Of a stretch of DNA of 64,000 nt, positions 26,004 to 33,846 are shown one piece after another. The stretch spans positions 124,001-188,000 of the forward strand of contig NZ_PQGA01000002.1 in NCBI RefSeq assembly GCF_002917095.1, in the 5' to 3' direction. A model generated the notes under the pieces. That model did no database searches. It worked only from the letters and a program-made list of their open reading frames with translations, and was not told the origin of the DNA. This stretch comes from Paraburkholderia eburnea (lineage in GTDB: Bacteria > Pseudomonadota > Gammaproteobacteria > Burkholderiales > Burkholderiaceae). The position numbers and the translations under genes are program-made. Each line of letters starts with the position of its first letter. Position 1 is the first letter of the stretch.

Positions 26004-27940
26004 GCTTCACCTCCGCTGCGCTCGATCTCAGCTTTGCGGGCGGCGCGGTCAATGCGCTCGATCTCTGCGAGGATCAGTGCGCCGGATTTGACGAGCGCAG
26101 TTCGGTAATCTTTCGGCTTCCACCATTTATTAGAAAACGGCCACATGTCGGGTGGCGTCGAATGGAAGCGACCGCTCTTCTGTGGGTACGGATAAATGTC
26201 ATCAGCCACGGCAAGCGCATAAGCACTTGCTGCCGCCGCGAGAGTGCCAGGCTGATGCCCGTCATCGTGCGCCGCATCCCAACCTTCACCGCTGACCTGC
26301 CGCACCCGCTCGGCGAGCACATCGCGCGCGGCGTCGCTCATGCGCTGCTCGGTGGGATGGGCGGCGAGCAGGGCGCGGAGGTCGGCCGCAATCTTGTTGA
26401 CATCAGTCCAAGGGTCGTCGCCGAACTTCTGCTTCAGATTGGCGTAGCTGTCGTGCCCGGTGAATATGGCGATGATGTTCGCCGCTTCGTTGATCGTCGT
26501 GCGCTGCGCTTCCGTCAGCACCGCGCCTGCATCAGTCGTCAAGCTGGGTGCGGTGGGAGCACAGCCGGGAGCGGGAGGCATCGGCATCCAGTGACTTACT
26601 TGGATCGAGCTCGCGCCGGGATACAGCAGCGAGAATCCTTCGTCGTTGGCGAACACTGCGCCGGATCGCCACTCCGAACTCGTTTGCGGCCGGTAATACG
26701 CGAGCACCGTGCCCGCCTGGGTCGGTAAGCGGTCTTTCACGCTGACCCAAGGCGCTTGCCCTGCGCTTCCCGCGACGGGGGAAGGGGTGGTGGCGCGGGC
26801 TTCGTCGAACGCTTGCAGGAATTTGGGGAACATTTCTTCGAAGCGGCCGTGCTGAATGTCGCGCTCTCCCATAGCGATCTTTGCCGCGATGACTGGCCGA
26901 AGAAGTTCACGGAACGACGATGACCCTGCGCTTCCATGAGTGCAAGCGCGGTCATACAGATCGCGCAGACGTTGGGTTGCCTCACTCATCTCCGACGCGT
27001 CCTCAGCTTTGCTACAAGCCGAGAAGTGGGCCAGCAATGCATCTTCGAACGCCGCGCGCTCGTCGGCCTCAGTGGCTTGCTGGGTGGCGCGTTCATCGAT
27101 AGGGAAAGCGCGACGTGCTTCATCTACGATCTGGAATAGACGGCCGTGCGTTGCGGGAGCAATACGGCGCTCAGCGCAGTAGACCATCAGTTGTGACCAG
27201 AGCCACGTACCTACGTCGGCTGCGCGCTCGTCGGGCTGCGCAACCAATTTACGGTCATGCGCAATATGGTCGTGAGCAGATTCCTTCTTGCACGTGCCAG
27301 TGCCACAACCGCGCGAGCACTCGACGTCGCTGATTGCGCACACGCGAACGGCGGCGCGCACGAGTTCTCCGTACTCGTTCGCATAGCCCTGCATCTGGTG
27401 CTCGGTGAAATACCCGCTTCCGTTGGCGTCCCGGATGGTCGGCGACGGGAACCGTGGGTGCCGTGGCCATTCAAACGGCGCTGCCACAGCAGGGGCGACG
27501 GGAGCGGCGATCTGCGCTTTCAATTCTTCGATCGCACCGATGATCGGCTCTGCGCCGCCGTCGTCTGGGTCGAGGCCCAGCGCTTCGTTGATAGCGCCCA
27601 GGTCTGCGCACGCAGCGTGGAACATGCGCGTCATCGACGCCAGTTCGCTTTCGACAGTCGGGTTATAGCGTGGCAACTTGACCATCGCGCCGATCCAACG
27701 CTGGAGCGACTCTTCGGTGATCGTCTCGCCGTCGCAATGATCAACGAGATAGCAGGCAAGATTCACGGCACCAGCGGGCGCGATCGTATCAGGCGCTTGC
27801 GCTGCATCGGAAGGGAGTGCGGCGAGGATCGCGCGCGCGTCAGCCGGTTCGATCATCCGAATATCGCCCCAGCCATCCGGCTTATCCGCGAGCTCGCGCA
27901 ACTTCGTCATGAGCTTGTCGCTCGGTGCTTTTGCATCCAT
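25997..27940 (-). CDS. Large prophage protein with DUF551-like segment (647 residues)
   Basis: A multidomain leftward early gene. A DUF551-like motif (PWVSVKDRLPTQAGTVLAYY ... VSHWMPMP) lies in the second half. A C-terminal region found in many phage proteins follows (DAARDVLAERVRQVSGEGWD ... WPFSNKWWKPKDYRTALVKS). The middle holds a CSRGCGTGTC cysteine cluster that could bind metal. It looks like a fusion of several small phage early proteins. Function unknown; DUF551 proteins are often host-takeover accessory genes. The start at 27940 has GAGG 9 bases upstream. Confidence 0.72.
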   Translation of the reverse strand: MDAKAPSDKLMTKLRELADKPDGWGDIRMIEPADARAILAALPSDAAQAPDTIAPAGAVNLACYLVDHCDGETITEESLQRWIGAMVKLPRYNPTVESELASMTRMFHAACADLGAINEALGLDPDDGGAEPIIGAIEELKAQIAAPVAPAVAAPFEWPRHPRFPSPTIRDANGSGYFTEHQMQGYANEYGELVRAAVRVCAISDVECSRGCGTGTCKKESAHDHIAHDRKLVAQPDERAADVGTWLWSQLMVYCAERRIAPATHGRLFQIVDEARRAFPIDERATQQATEADERAAFEDALLAHFSACSKAEDASEMSEATQRLRDLYDRACTHGSAGSSSFRELLRPVIAAKIAMGERDIQHGRFEEMFPKFLQAFDEARATTPSPVAGSAGQAPWVSVKDRLPTQAGTVLAYYRPQTSSEWRSGAVFANDEGFSLLYPGASSIQVSHWMPMPPAPGCAPTAPSLTTDAGAVLTEAQRTTINEAANIIAIFTGHDSYANLKQKFGDDPWTDVNKIAADLRALLAAHPTEQRMSDAARDVLAERVRQVSGEGWDAAHDDGHQPGTLAAAASAYALAVADDIYPYPQKSGRFHSTPPDMWPFSNKWWKPKDYRTALVKSGALILAEIERIDRAARKAEIERSGGEAC

Positions 27941-27963
27941 GGTTCAATCCTCGTGAGTAGTGG

Positions 27964-28239
27964 TCAGCAGCCGATATAGTCGAGCGCATGCCCTTTCAGG
28001 ACGATGCAAGTACCTGCTGCGTCCTCGATGAGATCTGCAAGGCCGCGCAGATGAAGCCATTCGAACGCGTCACGGATACCCTGATCGGCTTCGTCGATGG
28101 CTTCCACCTCGATGCCGTTCTCGTCCGATAATCCGAAAATCGGTGTCAGCGCGTCATGCCGCACCGCATGGCAATTCAGCAACTCGACCATGCTTTGATC
28201 GGCGATCTCGAAGGCGCGAGCGGTAAGGTCTTGGCTCAT
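27964..28239 (-). CDS. Prophage hypothetical protein (91 residues)
   Basis: A small acidic protein (LTARAFEIADQSMVELLNCH at the N-terminus; DEADQGIRDAFEWLHLRGLA in the second half). It precedes the 647-residue gene by 23 bases in the same direction, so is likely the first gene of that sub-operon. It is divergent from 28263. No family is recognised. Confidence 0.6.
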   Translation of the reverse strand: MSQDLTARAFEIADQSMVELLNCHAVRHDALTPIFGLSDENGIEVEAIDEADQGIRDAFEWLHLRGLADLIEDAAGTCIVLKGHALDYIGC

Positions 28240-28262
28240 ATGCGTCTCTGCTTTAGTGGTGG

Positions 28263-28574
28263 GTGATACCTGTTTTCGCTTTTCTTGCCGTGGCTGTAGT
28301 ACTGTTCAAGCTCCTATCAACCTGGGGGGGCGACATGGCGCGAATTCAGATCGAGCATGGGCATCGCAACGCACAAACCGACGAGTACAAGGGGCGAACA
28401 ATAGAGGTCGCCACTGGCTACGACGCCATGTCCGACAAGTGGCCGGTTCACATTTACATCACGCACGGAGGCGTCCGTCGCAAAGTAGAGGGCCGCTTTA
28501 TTTCCGACTCGGAGCAGGAAGCTTTTGACTTCGGGTTTGCCGCGGCGGCGACTGAGATCGATAGCGACGGCTAG
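28263..28574 (+). CDS. Prophage protein with N-terminal membrane segment (103 residues)
   Basis: From GTG 28263 the protein begins with one hydrophobic helix (PVFAFLAVAVVLFKLLSTW), then a soluble alpha/beta domain. An alternative ATG at 28335 has a G-rich stretch 4-5 bases upstream and would give a 79-residue soluble protein starting MARIQIEHGH. The choice of start decides whether it is membrane-bound. It runs against the surrounding leftward operon. No known family. Confidence 0.55.
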   Translation: MIPVFAFLAVAVVLFKLLSTWGGDMARIQIEHGHRNAQTDEYKGRTIEVATGYDAMSDKWPVHIYITHGGVRRKVEGRFISDSEQEAFDFGFAAAATEIDSDG

Positions 28575-28633
28575 AAATTTGCTCATTGCTGCCTCACGTT
28601 AGGATTTCCTCGAAACTGAACCGGAGACTTGAA

Positions 28634-28909
28634 TTGGCCTACATCCCGACACCTGGAACCGCACGGCACGCTGCTGACGACGGAGTTCGCTTCTCGCTGA
28701 CGATCGATGGCGCCGCGCAGCAGTACTGGATTTCGCATGAAGCGCTGGAGAACCACTTCGGCGACGAGAACGGTCGGCTTGACGGCTTGCTCGCTGCATT
28801 TGATCGGAACCAGGAACGCATTTACGAAGTGGCTGCGGCGAAACTCGGGGCTGCTCCCGTCGGCGGCAATGGCGGTCGCATCAGCTTGAGTAGCAACGAC
28901 TTTAACTAG
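28634..28909 (+). CDS. DUF1488-like protein (91 residues)
   Basis: A small protein with the DUF1488 layout: a PGTARHAADDGVRFSLTIDG core followed by YWISHEALENHFGDENG and a helical tail. TTG 28634 is preferred because GGAG lies 9 bases upstream and the conserved region starts at once; the frame is open to 28586. DUF1488 proteins have no firm function. It is the second plus-strand gene in this otherwise leftward block. Confidence 0.6.
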   Translation: MAYIPTPGTARHAADDGVRFSLTIDGAAQQYWISHEALENHFGDENGRLDGLLAAFDRNQERIYEVAAAKLGAAPVGGNGGRISLSSNDFN

Positions 28910-28914
28910 GCGGC

Positions 28915-29922
28915 TCATACGCTCTCCGCAGTCACGTTCAGTTGCCTGCGGACTGCTGCGGCGCGTGACTGCGAGCAGCCCAGGAACGTTCGGATACCAG
29001 TCACAGTCGGGCGTACCTGCCCGGCATTGATCGCGGCCCTGACTCGGGTCACGTCGTCACGCTGCTCGACGACTGGCAGGCTCAGGATTTCTGCGGGCGC
29101 GGTCATGAACGGCTCGGCGGCGACCGGCGCGCCAGTCACGACTACCGGCGCGGCGATACTTTCGGGCGTGACTGGCGTTACCGTTACTGCGTTACTCCCT
29201 TGCTGGGCGGGCGTTACCGGCGATTCAGTCACAGAGGCAGTCACGGCCACCGGGCGCAGCGCGAGCAGCCACGCGAAGCAGGCGACAGCCTCAAGCACGC
29301 CGGCGAAGGCCAGCCCGGCGATCAGGTCGGCGCGCGCGGCGGGCAGGCCGAAGGAAGTCATGGCGCCCGTTACCGGGTCGGCGAGGGCGGCGGCGCGCGC
29401 AGCGGCGGTGCGGTCCTGCGCGGCCTCGGCGCGGCGCGCTTCGTCGCGCTCGACGTCGAGGGCATCGACGCGGGCTGCAGCGGCGGTACGCTCGGCAGTC
29501 AGGTTCGGACATGGGGCGACGCAGCGACGCGCATTGGTGCGGGCCAATCGCGTTACTGCGTCAGCACGGTCACGTGCGATCTCGGCCAGGCCACGTCCCT
29601 TTGCCGTGACTACTGGCACCGCGGCGGCGCGCAGCTCACCAGCGTGACGGGCAGCAGTCAGAAAAAAGACGGCGTGACCGTAGCAGGTAGCAGCGATGCA
29701 ACCGATCCAGAGCAGGGCGCCGACCGTACGCACTCGCCAGCCATGCGACCGCACGAGGGCAGGCAGCAGGTGAGCGGCCACGACGAGCACGACGCCGACG
29801 GCGACCCACAGAGCGCGCTCGGCAAAGAAGCCGCCACGCTGCAGGCCTGACTGGACGGAGAGGCACGCTGCAGTCACGGTCGCCGCGACTGCGAGTAATG
29901 CCGGGAGAGTGCGCATCGGCAT
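28915..29922 (-). CDS. Prophage membrane protein with coiled coil and C-terminal HTH (335 residues)
   Basis: About three N-terminal hydrophobic helices (roughly 5-25, 37-57, 68-88) are followed by an Ala/Arg/Glu-rich segment likely to form a coiled coil (about 110-185), another hydrophobic helix (near 205-225), and a Val/Thr/Pro-rich linker. A C-terminal DVTRVRAAINAGQVRPTVTG plus FLGCSQSRAAAVRRQL looks like a helix-turn-helix. Membrane anchoring joined to a DNA-binding-like end is unusual. Related proteins seem common in Burkholderia prophages, but no function is known. Confidence 0.65.
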   Translation of the reverse strand: MPMRTLPALLAVAATVTAACLSVQSGLQRGGFFAERALWVAVGVVLVVAAHLLPALVRSHGWRVRTVGALLWIGCIAATCYGHAVFFLTAARHAGELRAAAVPVVTAKGRGLAEIARDRADAVTRLARTNARRCVAPCPNLTAERTAAAARVDALDVERDEARRAEAAQDRTAAARAAALADPVTGAMTSFGLPAARADLIAGLAFAGVLEAVACFAWLLALRPVAVTASVTESPVTPAQQGSNAVTVTPVTPESIAAPVVVTGAPVAAEPFMTAPAEILSLPVVEQRDDVTRVRAAINAGQVRPTVTGIRTFLGCSQSRAAAVRRQLNVTAESV

Positions 29923-29927
29923 GGTGG

Positions 29928-30905
29928 TTATGCCGCCTCAGCCAATTCGCCGGTCTCGACTTCCTCGAATACGCCGGCCTTGGTGACGCGATACCAGGTA
30001 TCCGCCTTGATGTTCTCGCCGACATATCCGACAGCAAAGCGCACGCGGTCATGAGCATCACGATATGCAATGGAGACTGAAGCATTGGCACCAGCCTTGA
30101 ATTGGGCATCGAGGCCAGCAACAGCAATTACGGCGTTTTCGCCGGTCACCACGATCTGGGCGGAGTAGCCCGAGCTGCCGATCCGGGCGTAGTCGCCCGA
30201 GCTGCCGATCTGGGCGGAGTAGCCCGAGCTGCCGATCCGGGCGGAGTCGCCCGAGCTGCCGATCCGGGCGTAGTCGCCCGAGCTGCCGATCTGGGCGGAG
30301 TAGCCCGAGCTGCCGATCTGGGCGGAGTAGCCCGAGCTGCCGATCTGGGCGGAGTAGCCCGAGCTGCCGATCCGGGCGTAGTCGCCCGAGCTGCCGATCT
30401 GGGCGGAGTAGCCCGAGCTGCCGATCCGGGCGGAGTCGCCCGAGCTGCCGATCCGGGCGTAGTCGCCCGAGCTGCCGATCTGGGCGGAGTAGCCCGAGCT
30501 GCCGATCTGGGCGGAGTTGCCCGAGCTGCCGATCCGGGCGTAGTCGCCCGAGCTGCCGATCTGGGCGGAGTAGCCCGAGCTGCCGATCTGGGCGGAGTTG
30601 CCATTATCATTTTCGGTGGTGCTCGCAACGTTCTCGGCTTCAACCTTGAGCGCCGTCGTGTCGGCGATGAGCTTGTCGCTCACAGCCTTCGCATCGGCGG
30701 TGATGTCGCTCACGATAGCTGGCTCGACAAGCAGGTGCCCGAAAGTCTGCTCGGTCAGCCAGTTCGAATCGTCGAAGCGGTTGTCGTCGCGCAGGGCTTG
30801 CTGAACAACGCCATAGTCAGCGCCTTGCGGGAAACGGCGGATGAACCAGCCGTAGCCATCGGTGCATGCGCTCCACTCACGGAGCAGGTCGGTCGTGATC
30901 TTCAT
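29928..30905 (-). CDS. Repeat-rich prophage protein with 16 IGSSG nonapeptides (325 residues)
   Basis: The N-terminal domain (about 1-75, DLLREWSACTDGYGWFIRRF ... DDNRFDDSNWLTEQ) is followed by a helical linker, then 16 nearly identical 9-residue repeats (IGSSG-x-x-A-Q/R). The C-terminal domain includes VVTGENAVIAVAG and ends ADTWYRVTKAGVFEEVE. A short-period repeat with spaced small residues suggests a beta-solenoid (inference). Similar repeat proteins occur in phages of enterics and Burkholderia, without a known function. It is in the PL operon, six bases upstream of the preceding membrane-protein gene. Confidence 0.8.
   Translation of the reverse strand: MKITTDLLREWSACTDGYGWFIRRFPQGADYGVVQQALRDDNRFDDSNWLTEQTFGHLLVEPAIVSDITADAKAVSDKLIADTTALKVEAENVASTTENDNGNSAQIGSSGYSAQIGSSGDYARIGSSGNSAQIGSSGYSAQIGSSGDYARIGSSGDSARIGSSGYSAQIGSSGDYARIGSSGYSAQIGSSGYSAQIGSSGYSAQIGSSGDYARIGSSGDSARIGSSGYSAQIGSSGDYARIGSSGYSAQIVVTGENAVIAVAGLDAQFKAGANASVSIAYRDAHDRVRFAVGYVGENIKADTWYRVTKAGVFEEVETGELAEAA
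30155..30601. repeat. 27-bp tandem repeat array, about 16 units
   Basis: Units alternate among four near-identical versions of a 27-base sequence and differ almost only in the two codons after SSG. The array is wholly inside the repeat-protein gene. Because 27 is divisible by three and the unit has no stops in several frames, it also creates long false open frames on both strands. Confidence 0.93.
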
Positions 30906-30978
30906 TTGGAATCCTCAAAAAGAAGGGCCGGGACTGCACCCTTAAAGCCGCAGCTCGGGGAGCCGCCGGAGCGATTCG

Positions 30979-31233
30979 TTATTCGGTTTGCGCGCGGACC
31001 ATTGCGTCACGCGCGTTACGGAGTTTTGCGAGGGTGGGCGCTTTGGACTTTGCGAGGCGCAGCGCGCCAATCGCAAGCTCTTTCCACGCCACAGCCGTTT
31101 GATAACTACCGGCTAGCACGCGTTGAGGGGGGCGCCAGCAAAGCTGCTCGATCGCACCGCGCAGCGTTTCGATCTCCGCGCGTTCGATTTCGAGCGCTTC
31201 CTTGGTCTTCTCGATCTTTTGTTGCGAGCCCAT
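30979..31233 (-). CDS. Prophage hypothetical protein (84 residues)
   Basis: A helical protein. An N-terminal charged coiled-coil-like stretch (QQKIEKTKEALEIERAEIET) is followed by a second helical region (AWKELAIGALRLAKSKAPTL). ATG 31233 is chosen because GAGG lies about 8 bases upstream; a GTG three codons earlier overlaps that site. It is a leftward operon gene. No family is recognised. Confidence 0.6.
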   Translation of the reverse strand: MGSQQKIEKTKEALEIERAEIETLRGAIEQLCWRPPQRVLAGSYQTAVAWKELAIGALRLAKSKAPTLAKLRNARDAMVRAQTE

Positions 31234-31304
31234 TTCGATCACCTCGAATTAGGAAGGATTACTAATCGTATGGAGCGGTATCCATACGGTGAGGATGTAC
31301 AGGA

Positions 31305-31439
31305 TCAGGTGCAGTGGCGCGTGCTGCAGCGGGCTTCGAATGCTGCTTCGCGCTCGTGCATCTGAGCTTGGAAAGCGAGCAGGGCGATAACGACGAAGCC
31401 TGCGATGCTGAGGCGGCCGGCGAGCTTGAGCGTTTGCAT
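31305..31439 (-). CDS. Small membrane protein (44 residues), coupled to upstream gene
   Basis: ATG 31439 overlaps the stop of the preceding gene as TAATG. The product has one hydrophobic helix (about residues 9-24, RLSIAGFVVIALLAF) and a C-terminal tail with two cysteines. No family is recognised. The overlap and the membrane helix support a real small phage gene. Confidence 0.55.
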   Translation of the reverse strand: MQTLKLAGRLSIAGFVVIALLAFQAQMHEREAAFEARCSTRHCT

Positions 31440-31642
31440 TACCACGCACCCAGCAGACGGCAGATGCCTTCGCCGATGAACGGCAGCGCGGCGAGCGCGA
31501 CGAACGAGAGCAGCGGGCGTTTTGCGGTCCAGCGTGCGTAGCGCGCGAGTTCAGCGTCGGTCAGCGGGCGCGGCGCATCCGTTCTGGCTGGCGTGGCGCG
31601 GGGAGCGAATGCCGCTGCGCCTTGTGTTGCTGCGTGGCTCAT
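31439..31642 (-). CDS. Small membrane protein (67 residues), first gene of PL operon
   Basis: A Pro/Ala-rich soluble N-terminus is followed by one C-terminal hydrophobic helix (RPLLSFVALAALPFIGEGIC). It is the first open frame downstream of the PL promoter and its hairpin-containing leader, the position lambda uses for N. It does not look like N (no Arg-rich RNA-binding N-terminus). Function unknown. Confidence 0.55.
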   Translation of the reverse strand: MSHAATQGAAAFAPRATPARTDAPRPLTDAELARYARWTAKRPLLSFVALAALPFIGEGICRLLGAW

Positions 31643-31666
31643 ATCTCAAGCTCCGTTATGTATCGC

Positions 31667-31779
31667 AGCACTGAGCGGGAGCGCTTCTCTCACTGTCTGC
31701 GAGGTCCATGCGTGGGAGACGTCACGCTACGGGCTATTTAGAGTCGCCGCGCCGACTTGAAGCGCTCCCGCTCAGTGCT
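31667..31779. repeat. Perfect 21-bp inverted repeat in the PL leader
   Basis: The arm at 31667-31687 is the exact reverse complement of 31759-31779, enclosing 71 bases that contain a second small hairpin (gcgtg...cacgc). It lies between PL and the first leftward gene. In RNA it would form one long stem. Attenuation, antitermination or RNA stability are possible roles, and a small RNA is another. Confidence 0.75.
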
Positions 31780-31809
31780 TCGGGGTGTTCTGTAGTGCGT
31801 GAGATGAAG

Positions 31810-31850
31810 CTTATAACCATAGTTATATTTATGTCAATAACTATAGTTAT
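31810..31850 (-). promoter_or_regulatory. PL promoter with operators OL1/OL2
   Basis: On the minus strand a perfect -35 TTGACA (31837-31832) and -10 TATAAG (31815-31810) are separated by 16 bases. Two 14-bp palindromes overlap it: ATAACTATAGTTAT (31837-31850, a perfect palindrome) and ATAACCATAGTTAT (31813-31826), 24 bases apart. The same motif recurs three times at the repressor/cro divergence, so the repressor should shut PL. Confidence 0.85.
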
Positions 31851-31946
31851 CGTTGACTCGGAAAATTTGTAACAGTCGAGGAATGCCTATCAATCGCCCA
31901 TTCCGCGATCTATAACGAACGTGCGCGTGCTATGGAGGGGGCAGCT

Positions 31947-32147
31947 ATGACGCGGGAAGATGTGTTAGAGAGGCTGGTCGACGCCGAGCCAACCAATGAC
32001 ACGTGGAAGCCGATTGAGCGATATGCCGACGTGTTGGCCGAGTTGGAGCGGATGCTAAGCGACCGCGAGATGGCGGTGCTGGTGGATGCTGGGGCCCGTC
32101 TAGTGCGAGCGCTTTACCCCGAGGTGTTCCGGCGAGTGCCGATATAA
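31947..32147 (+). CDS. Prophage hypothetical protein (66 residues)
   Basis: A small acidic helical protein (MTREDVLERLVDAEPTNDTW at the start). ATG 31947 is chosen because GGAGGGGG sits 7 bases upstream; an ATG at 31932 lies inside that site. It is transcribed away from PL and ends at a terminator. No family is recognised. Confidence 0.6.
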   Translation: MTREDVLERLVDAEPTNDTWKPIERYADVLAELERMLSDREMAVLVDAGARLVRALYPEVFRRVPI

Positions 32148-32149
32148 AA

Positions 32150-32171
32150 ATCCCCGCTCGGTGGCGGGGAT
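32150..32171. terminator. Bidirectional terminator
   Basis: ATCCCCGC - TCGGTG - GCGGGGAT. An A-run precedes it, giving a T-run on the minus strand, and TCTTGGG follows on the plus strand. It separates the convergent 66-residue and DUF4760 genes. Confidence 0.8.
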
Positions 32172-32177
32172 CTTGGG

Positions 32178-32702
32178 TCATTTGTCAGGCGTTACTGGCG
32201 ACTTTTTCCAGCGCTCGGCGAGTTGCTCGATCTCTTGGAAAAAGGTGTCCTTCTTTTCCATGCGGCGGACCTCATGAACGAAGCCACGGGCAGCATCCCA
32301 AACTTTCAGGACGTTTGAGCACTGCATACGCTTGTAGATCTTCTCGTCAAATGCACCCTGTCGAATCCCGAGCGCAATAAACTCGTGATTATTGAGGACC
32401 ATGATGATAGCTTCTCGCGTTGCGATTTCTTCATCGGCGGTGAGGTTCGAGGGGACGTATCGGCTGAACTGAATATTGTTTCGATGCAGCCGGAATACCA
32501 TCTGAGTGGCTTCCAGAAGCTTGTGGTCTGTTTTTTGTTGAATGATCAGGTCAATCAGAGCCTTGGTGCGACCCTGTTTCCCGTTGTAGTAGATTACGGC
32601 GACGCCAGCGAGGGCAGAAATTAAAAAGGCTCCTGTTTGTATCCAGAAGCCCCAAGTTTCCCCGAGCCAGCCGACCGTCTTCGCGATCTGCTGGCAGTCC
32701 AT
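32178..32702 (-). CDS. DUF4760-like membrane protein (174 residues)
   Basis: An N-terminal hydrophobic helix (about 18-40, GFWIQTGAFLISALAGVAVI) is followed by a helical cytoplasmic domain with REAIIMVLNNHEFIALGIRQ, which fits DUF4760. These proteins are widespread in prophages beside the immunity region. Superinfection exclusion has been suspected for such genes, but this is inference. Its ATG directly follows the stop of an 11-residue upstream reading frame. It reads away from the repressor gene as a separate lysogen-expressed unit. Confidence 0.68.
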   Translation of the reverse strand: MDCQQIAKTVGWLGETWGFWIQTGAFLISALAGVAVIYYNGKQGRTKALIDLIIQQKTDHKLLEATQMVFRLHRNNIQFSRYVPSNLTADEEIATREAIIMVLNNHEFIALGIRQGAFDEKIYKRMQCSNVLKVWDAARGFVHEVRRMEKKDTFFQEIEQLAERWKKSPVTPDK

Positions 32703-32738
32703 TCAGCCGTCCCAGCCTTCAAAAAAGCGAACCTTCAT
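32703..32738 (-). CDS. Possible 11-residue leader peptide upstream of DUF4760 gene
   Basis: ATG 32738 has AAAGGGG 7-8 bases upstream and encodes MKVRFFEGWDG. Its TGA is immediately followed by the ATG of the DUF4760 gene, which itself lacks a strong site. This suggests translational coupling. It is supported only by position and ribosome-binding site. Confidence 0.4.
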   Translation of the reverse strand: MKVRFFEGWDG

Positions 32739-33066
32739 AGTCGACCCCTTTGGTTGGTGGCCGCAGCGGAATGCTGCCGCCTTAGATATGCCATTAGATG
32801 GCGCCAATTATAAGGAAACTGATACTTTGTCCGCATCAAATGTTACAAAAAACTTGATGCGCACGTCATATAATTTCCTTGTATTTCAATGACTTGCATG
32901 TAAATTAGATCGGGGCGCGCCGACGGAATTCAATGGCACGCGCGGCACGTCTCCCGACAGCTCGCAAGATGCCTGCCCGGAGTTGACCCATGCGTTTCAG
33001 CGTGCAAGGCGCTCGTCCGTGGGACTAACCCAAATAAGAATCAATCGACTTGACGGCCATCCCAGG
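32739..33066. other. AT-rich intergenic region with inverted repeat
   Basis: About 330 bases without a gene. An 8-bp inverted repeat CGCATCAA/TTGATGCG lies at 32832-32839 and 32854-32861, with TATAAT at 32869. The promoter for the DUF4760 unit is probably here, but no spaced -35/-10 pair was convincing. Confidence 0.45.
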
Positions 33067-33504
33067 CTACCCACGATAGACAATGGCGTCGCTCAGTGCG
33101 GCGACAATGCGGCGCACCAAGGCATCGTCGTGCGATGTGAATGCTTTCGCTTCCCCTGAGGCTGATTGAAGCCGGACCTGTGACTGAGGGCGCCCACGCC
33201 ACAGGAGGTAGGCACCTAACCCCGCGAGGATGAGCCCGAGCGTTAAGGGTCCCGCAGACCCTTCAGCGCGAGAGATCGAGACCCCGGTAAGTAACATCGG
33301 GAGGCCCATAAAAATCAGCAGGGCGCCGAACAGCCATTTTCGGGGCGTTCGCCAATGCTGGACGGATGTTATGCCGCTCATGGCAAACGTCTGCCCGGGC
33401 ACCATGAACCGCGCGCTCGTGACCTTGACGTTGTCGAGCTGCAAGAACACCTTCTCAGGCTGCGCGCTGCTTCTGATTTCCCCGAATGCCGATTCGCCTC
33501 TCAT
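33067..33504 (-). CDS. DUF6232-like membrane protein (145 residues)
   Basis: An N-terminal beta segment (VFLQLDNVKVTSARFMVPGQ, TFAMSGITSVQHW) is followed by two hydrophobic helices (about 58-76 and 86-105) and a soluble C-terminus ending DDALVRRIVAALSDAI. This matches the DUF6232 pattern of two-helix membrane proteins. The function is unknown. AAGAGG lies 6 bases before ATG 33504. It is leftward, in the lysogen-expressed block next to the repressor. Confidence 0.65.
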   Translation of the reverse strand: MRGESAFGEIRSSAQPEKVFLQLDNVKVTSARFMVPGQTFAMSGITSVQHWRTPRKWLFGALLIFMGLPMLLTGVSISRAEGSAGPLTLGLILAGLGAYLLWRGRPQSQVRLQSASGEAKAFTSHDDALVRRIVAALSDAIVYRG

Positions 33505-33553
33505 TTTTGCCTCTTATAGCGATTGTCGTTCCCAAACCGTCGCGTAGCCCGGA

Positions 33554-33736
33554 TTAGAGGCGCCCTGGGCTGATCGAACTCGCCTTGCTAAACAGATCGA
33601 TCACGCTAATGATCGTCACGCCAATCGTTATCCAGGCCATTATCCGGCTGAACGTCTTGGACTCCGGTTTGGAGATGAGAGCGACCATTCGGGTGATAAT
33701 GTAGAGGCCGATCATTACGCCGATGTCTGGAATCAT
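33554..33736 (-). CDS. Small two-helix membrane protein (60 residues)
   Basis: Two hydrophobic stretches (about residues 4-20 and 32-47) are separated by a basic loop (SKPESKTFSR). GGGGA lies 5 bases before ATG 33736. It sits upstream of the DUF6232 gene and on the other side of the LexA box from 33847, so it might share that control. No family is recognised. Confidence 0.55.
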   Translation of the reverse strand: MIPDIGVMIGLYIITRMVALISKPESKTFSRIMAWITIGVTIISVIDLFSKASSISPGRL

Positions 33737-33819
33737 GGTTTCCCCGATTTATATGCGATTTGAATGATTACTATTTGGAAAGAATCCGTGCGACTCTAGC
33801 AGCCGAATGAAAGCTCTGG

Positions 33820-33839
33820 TACTGTATAAGCGTACAGTG
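33820..33839. promoter_or_regulatory. LexA (SOS) box between divergent genes
   Basis: TACTGTATAAGCGTACAGTG, with CTGT and ACAG halves separated by 8 bases, closely fits the LexA consensus. It lies 8 bases before ATG 33847 and about 84 bases before ATG 33736. DNA damage should therefore raise expression of one or both genes. Confidence 0.7.
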
Positions 33840-33846
33840 CTTTTGC

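Noticed and set aside
30155..30601. CRISPR-like array
   Set aside because: The 27-bp units are directly contiguous with no unique spacers, and lie inside a coding sequence. No cas genes are present.
30102..31265. A 387-codon plus-strand open frame full of GVARAAD repeats, and another long minus-strand frame over the same array
   Set aside because: Both are shadows of the 27-bp repeat. The unit length is a multiple of three and has no stops, so any frame stays open. Only the frame with a family-like N- and C-terminus (29928-30905, minus) is credible.
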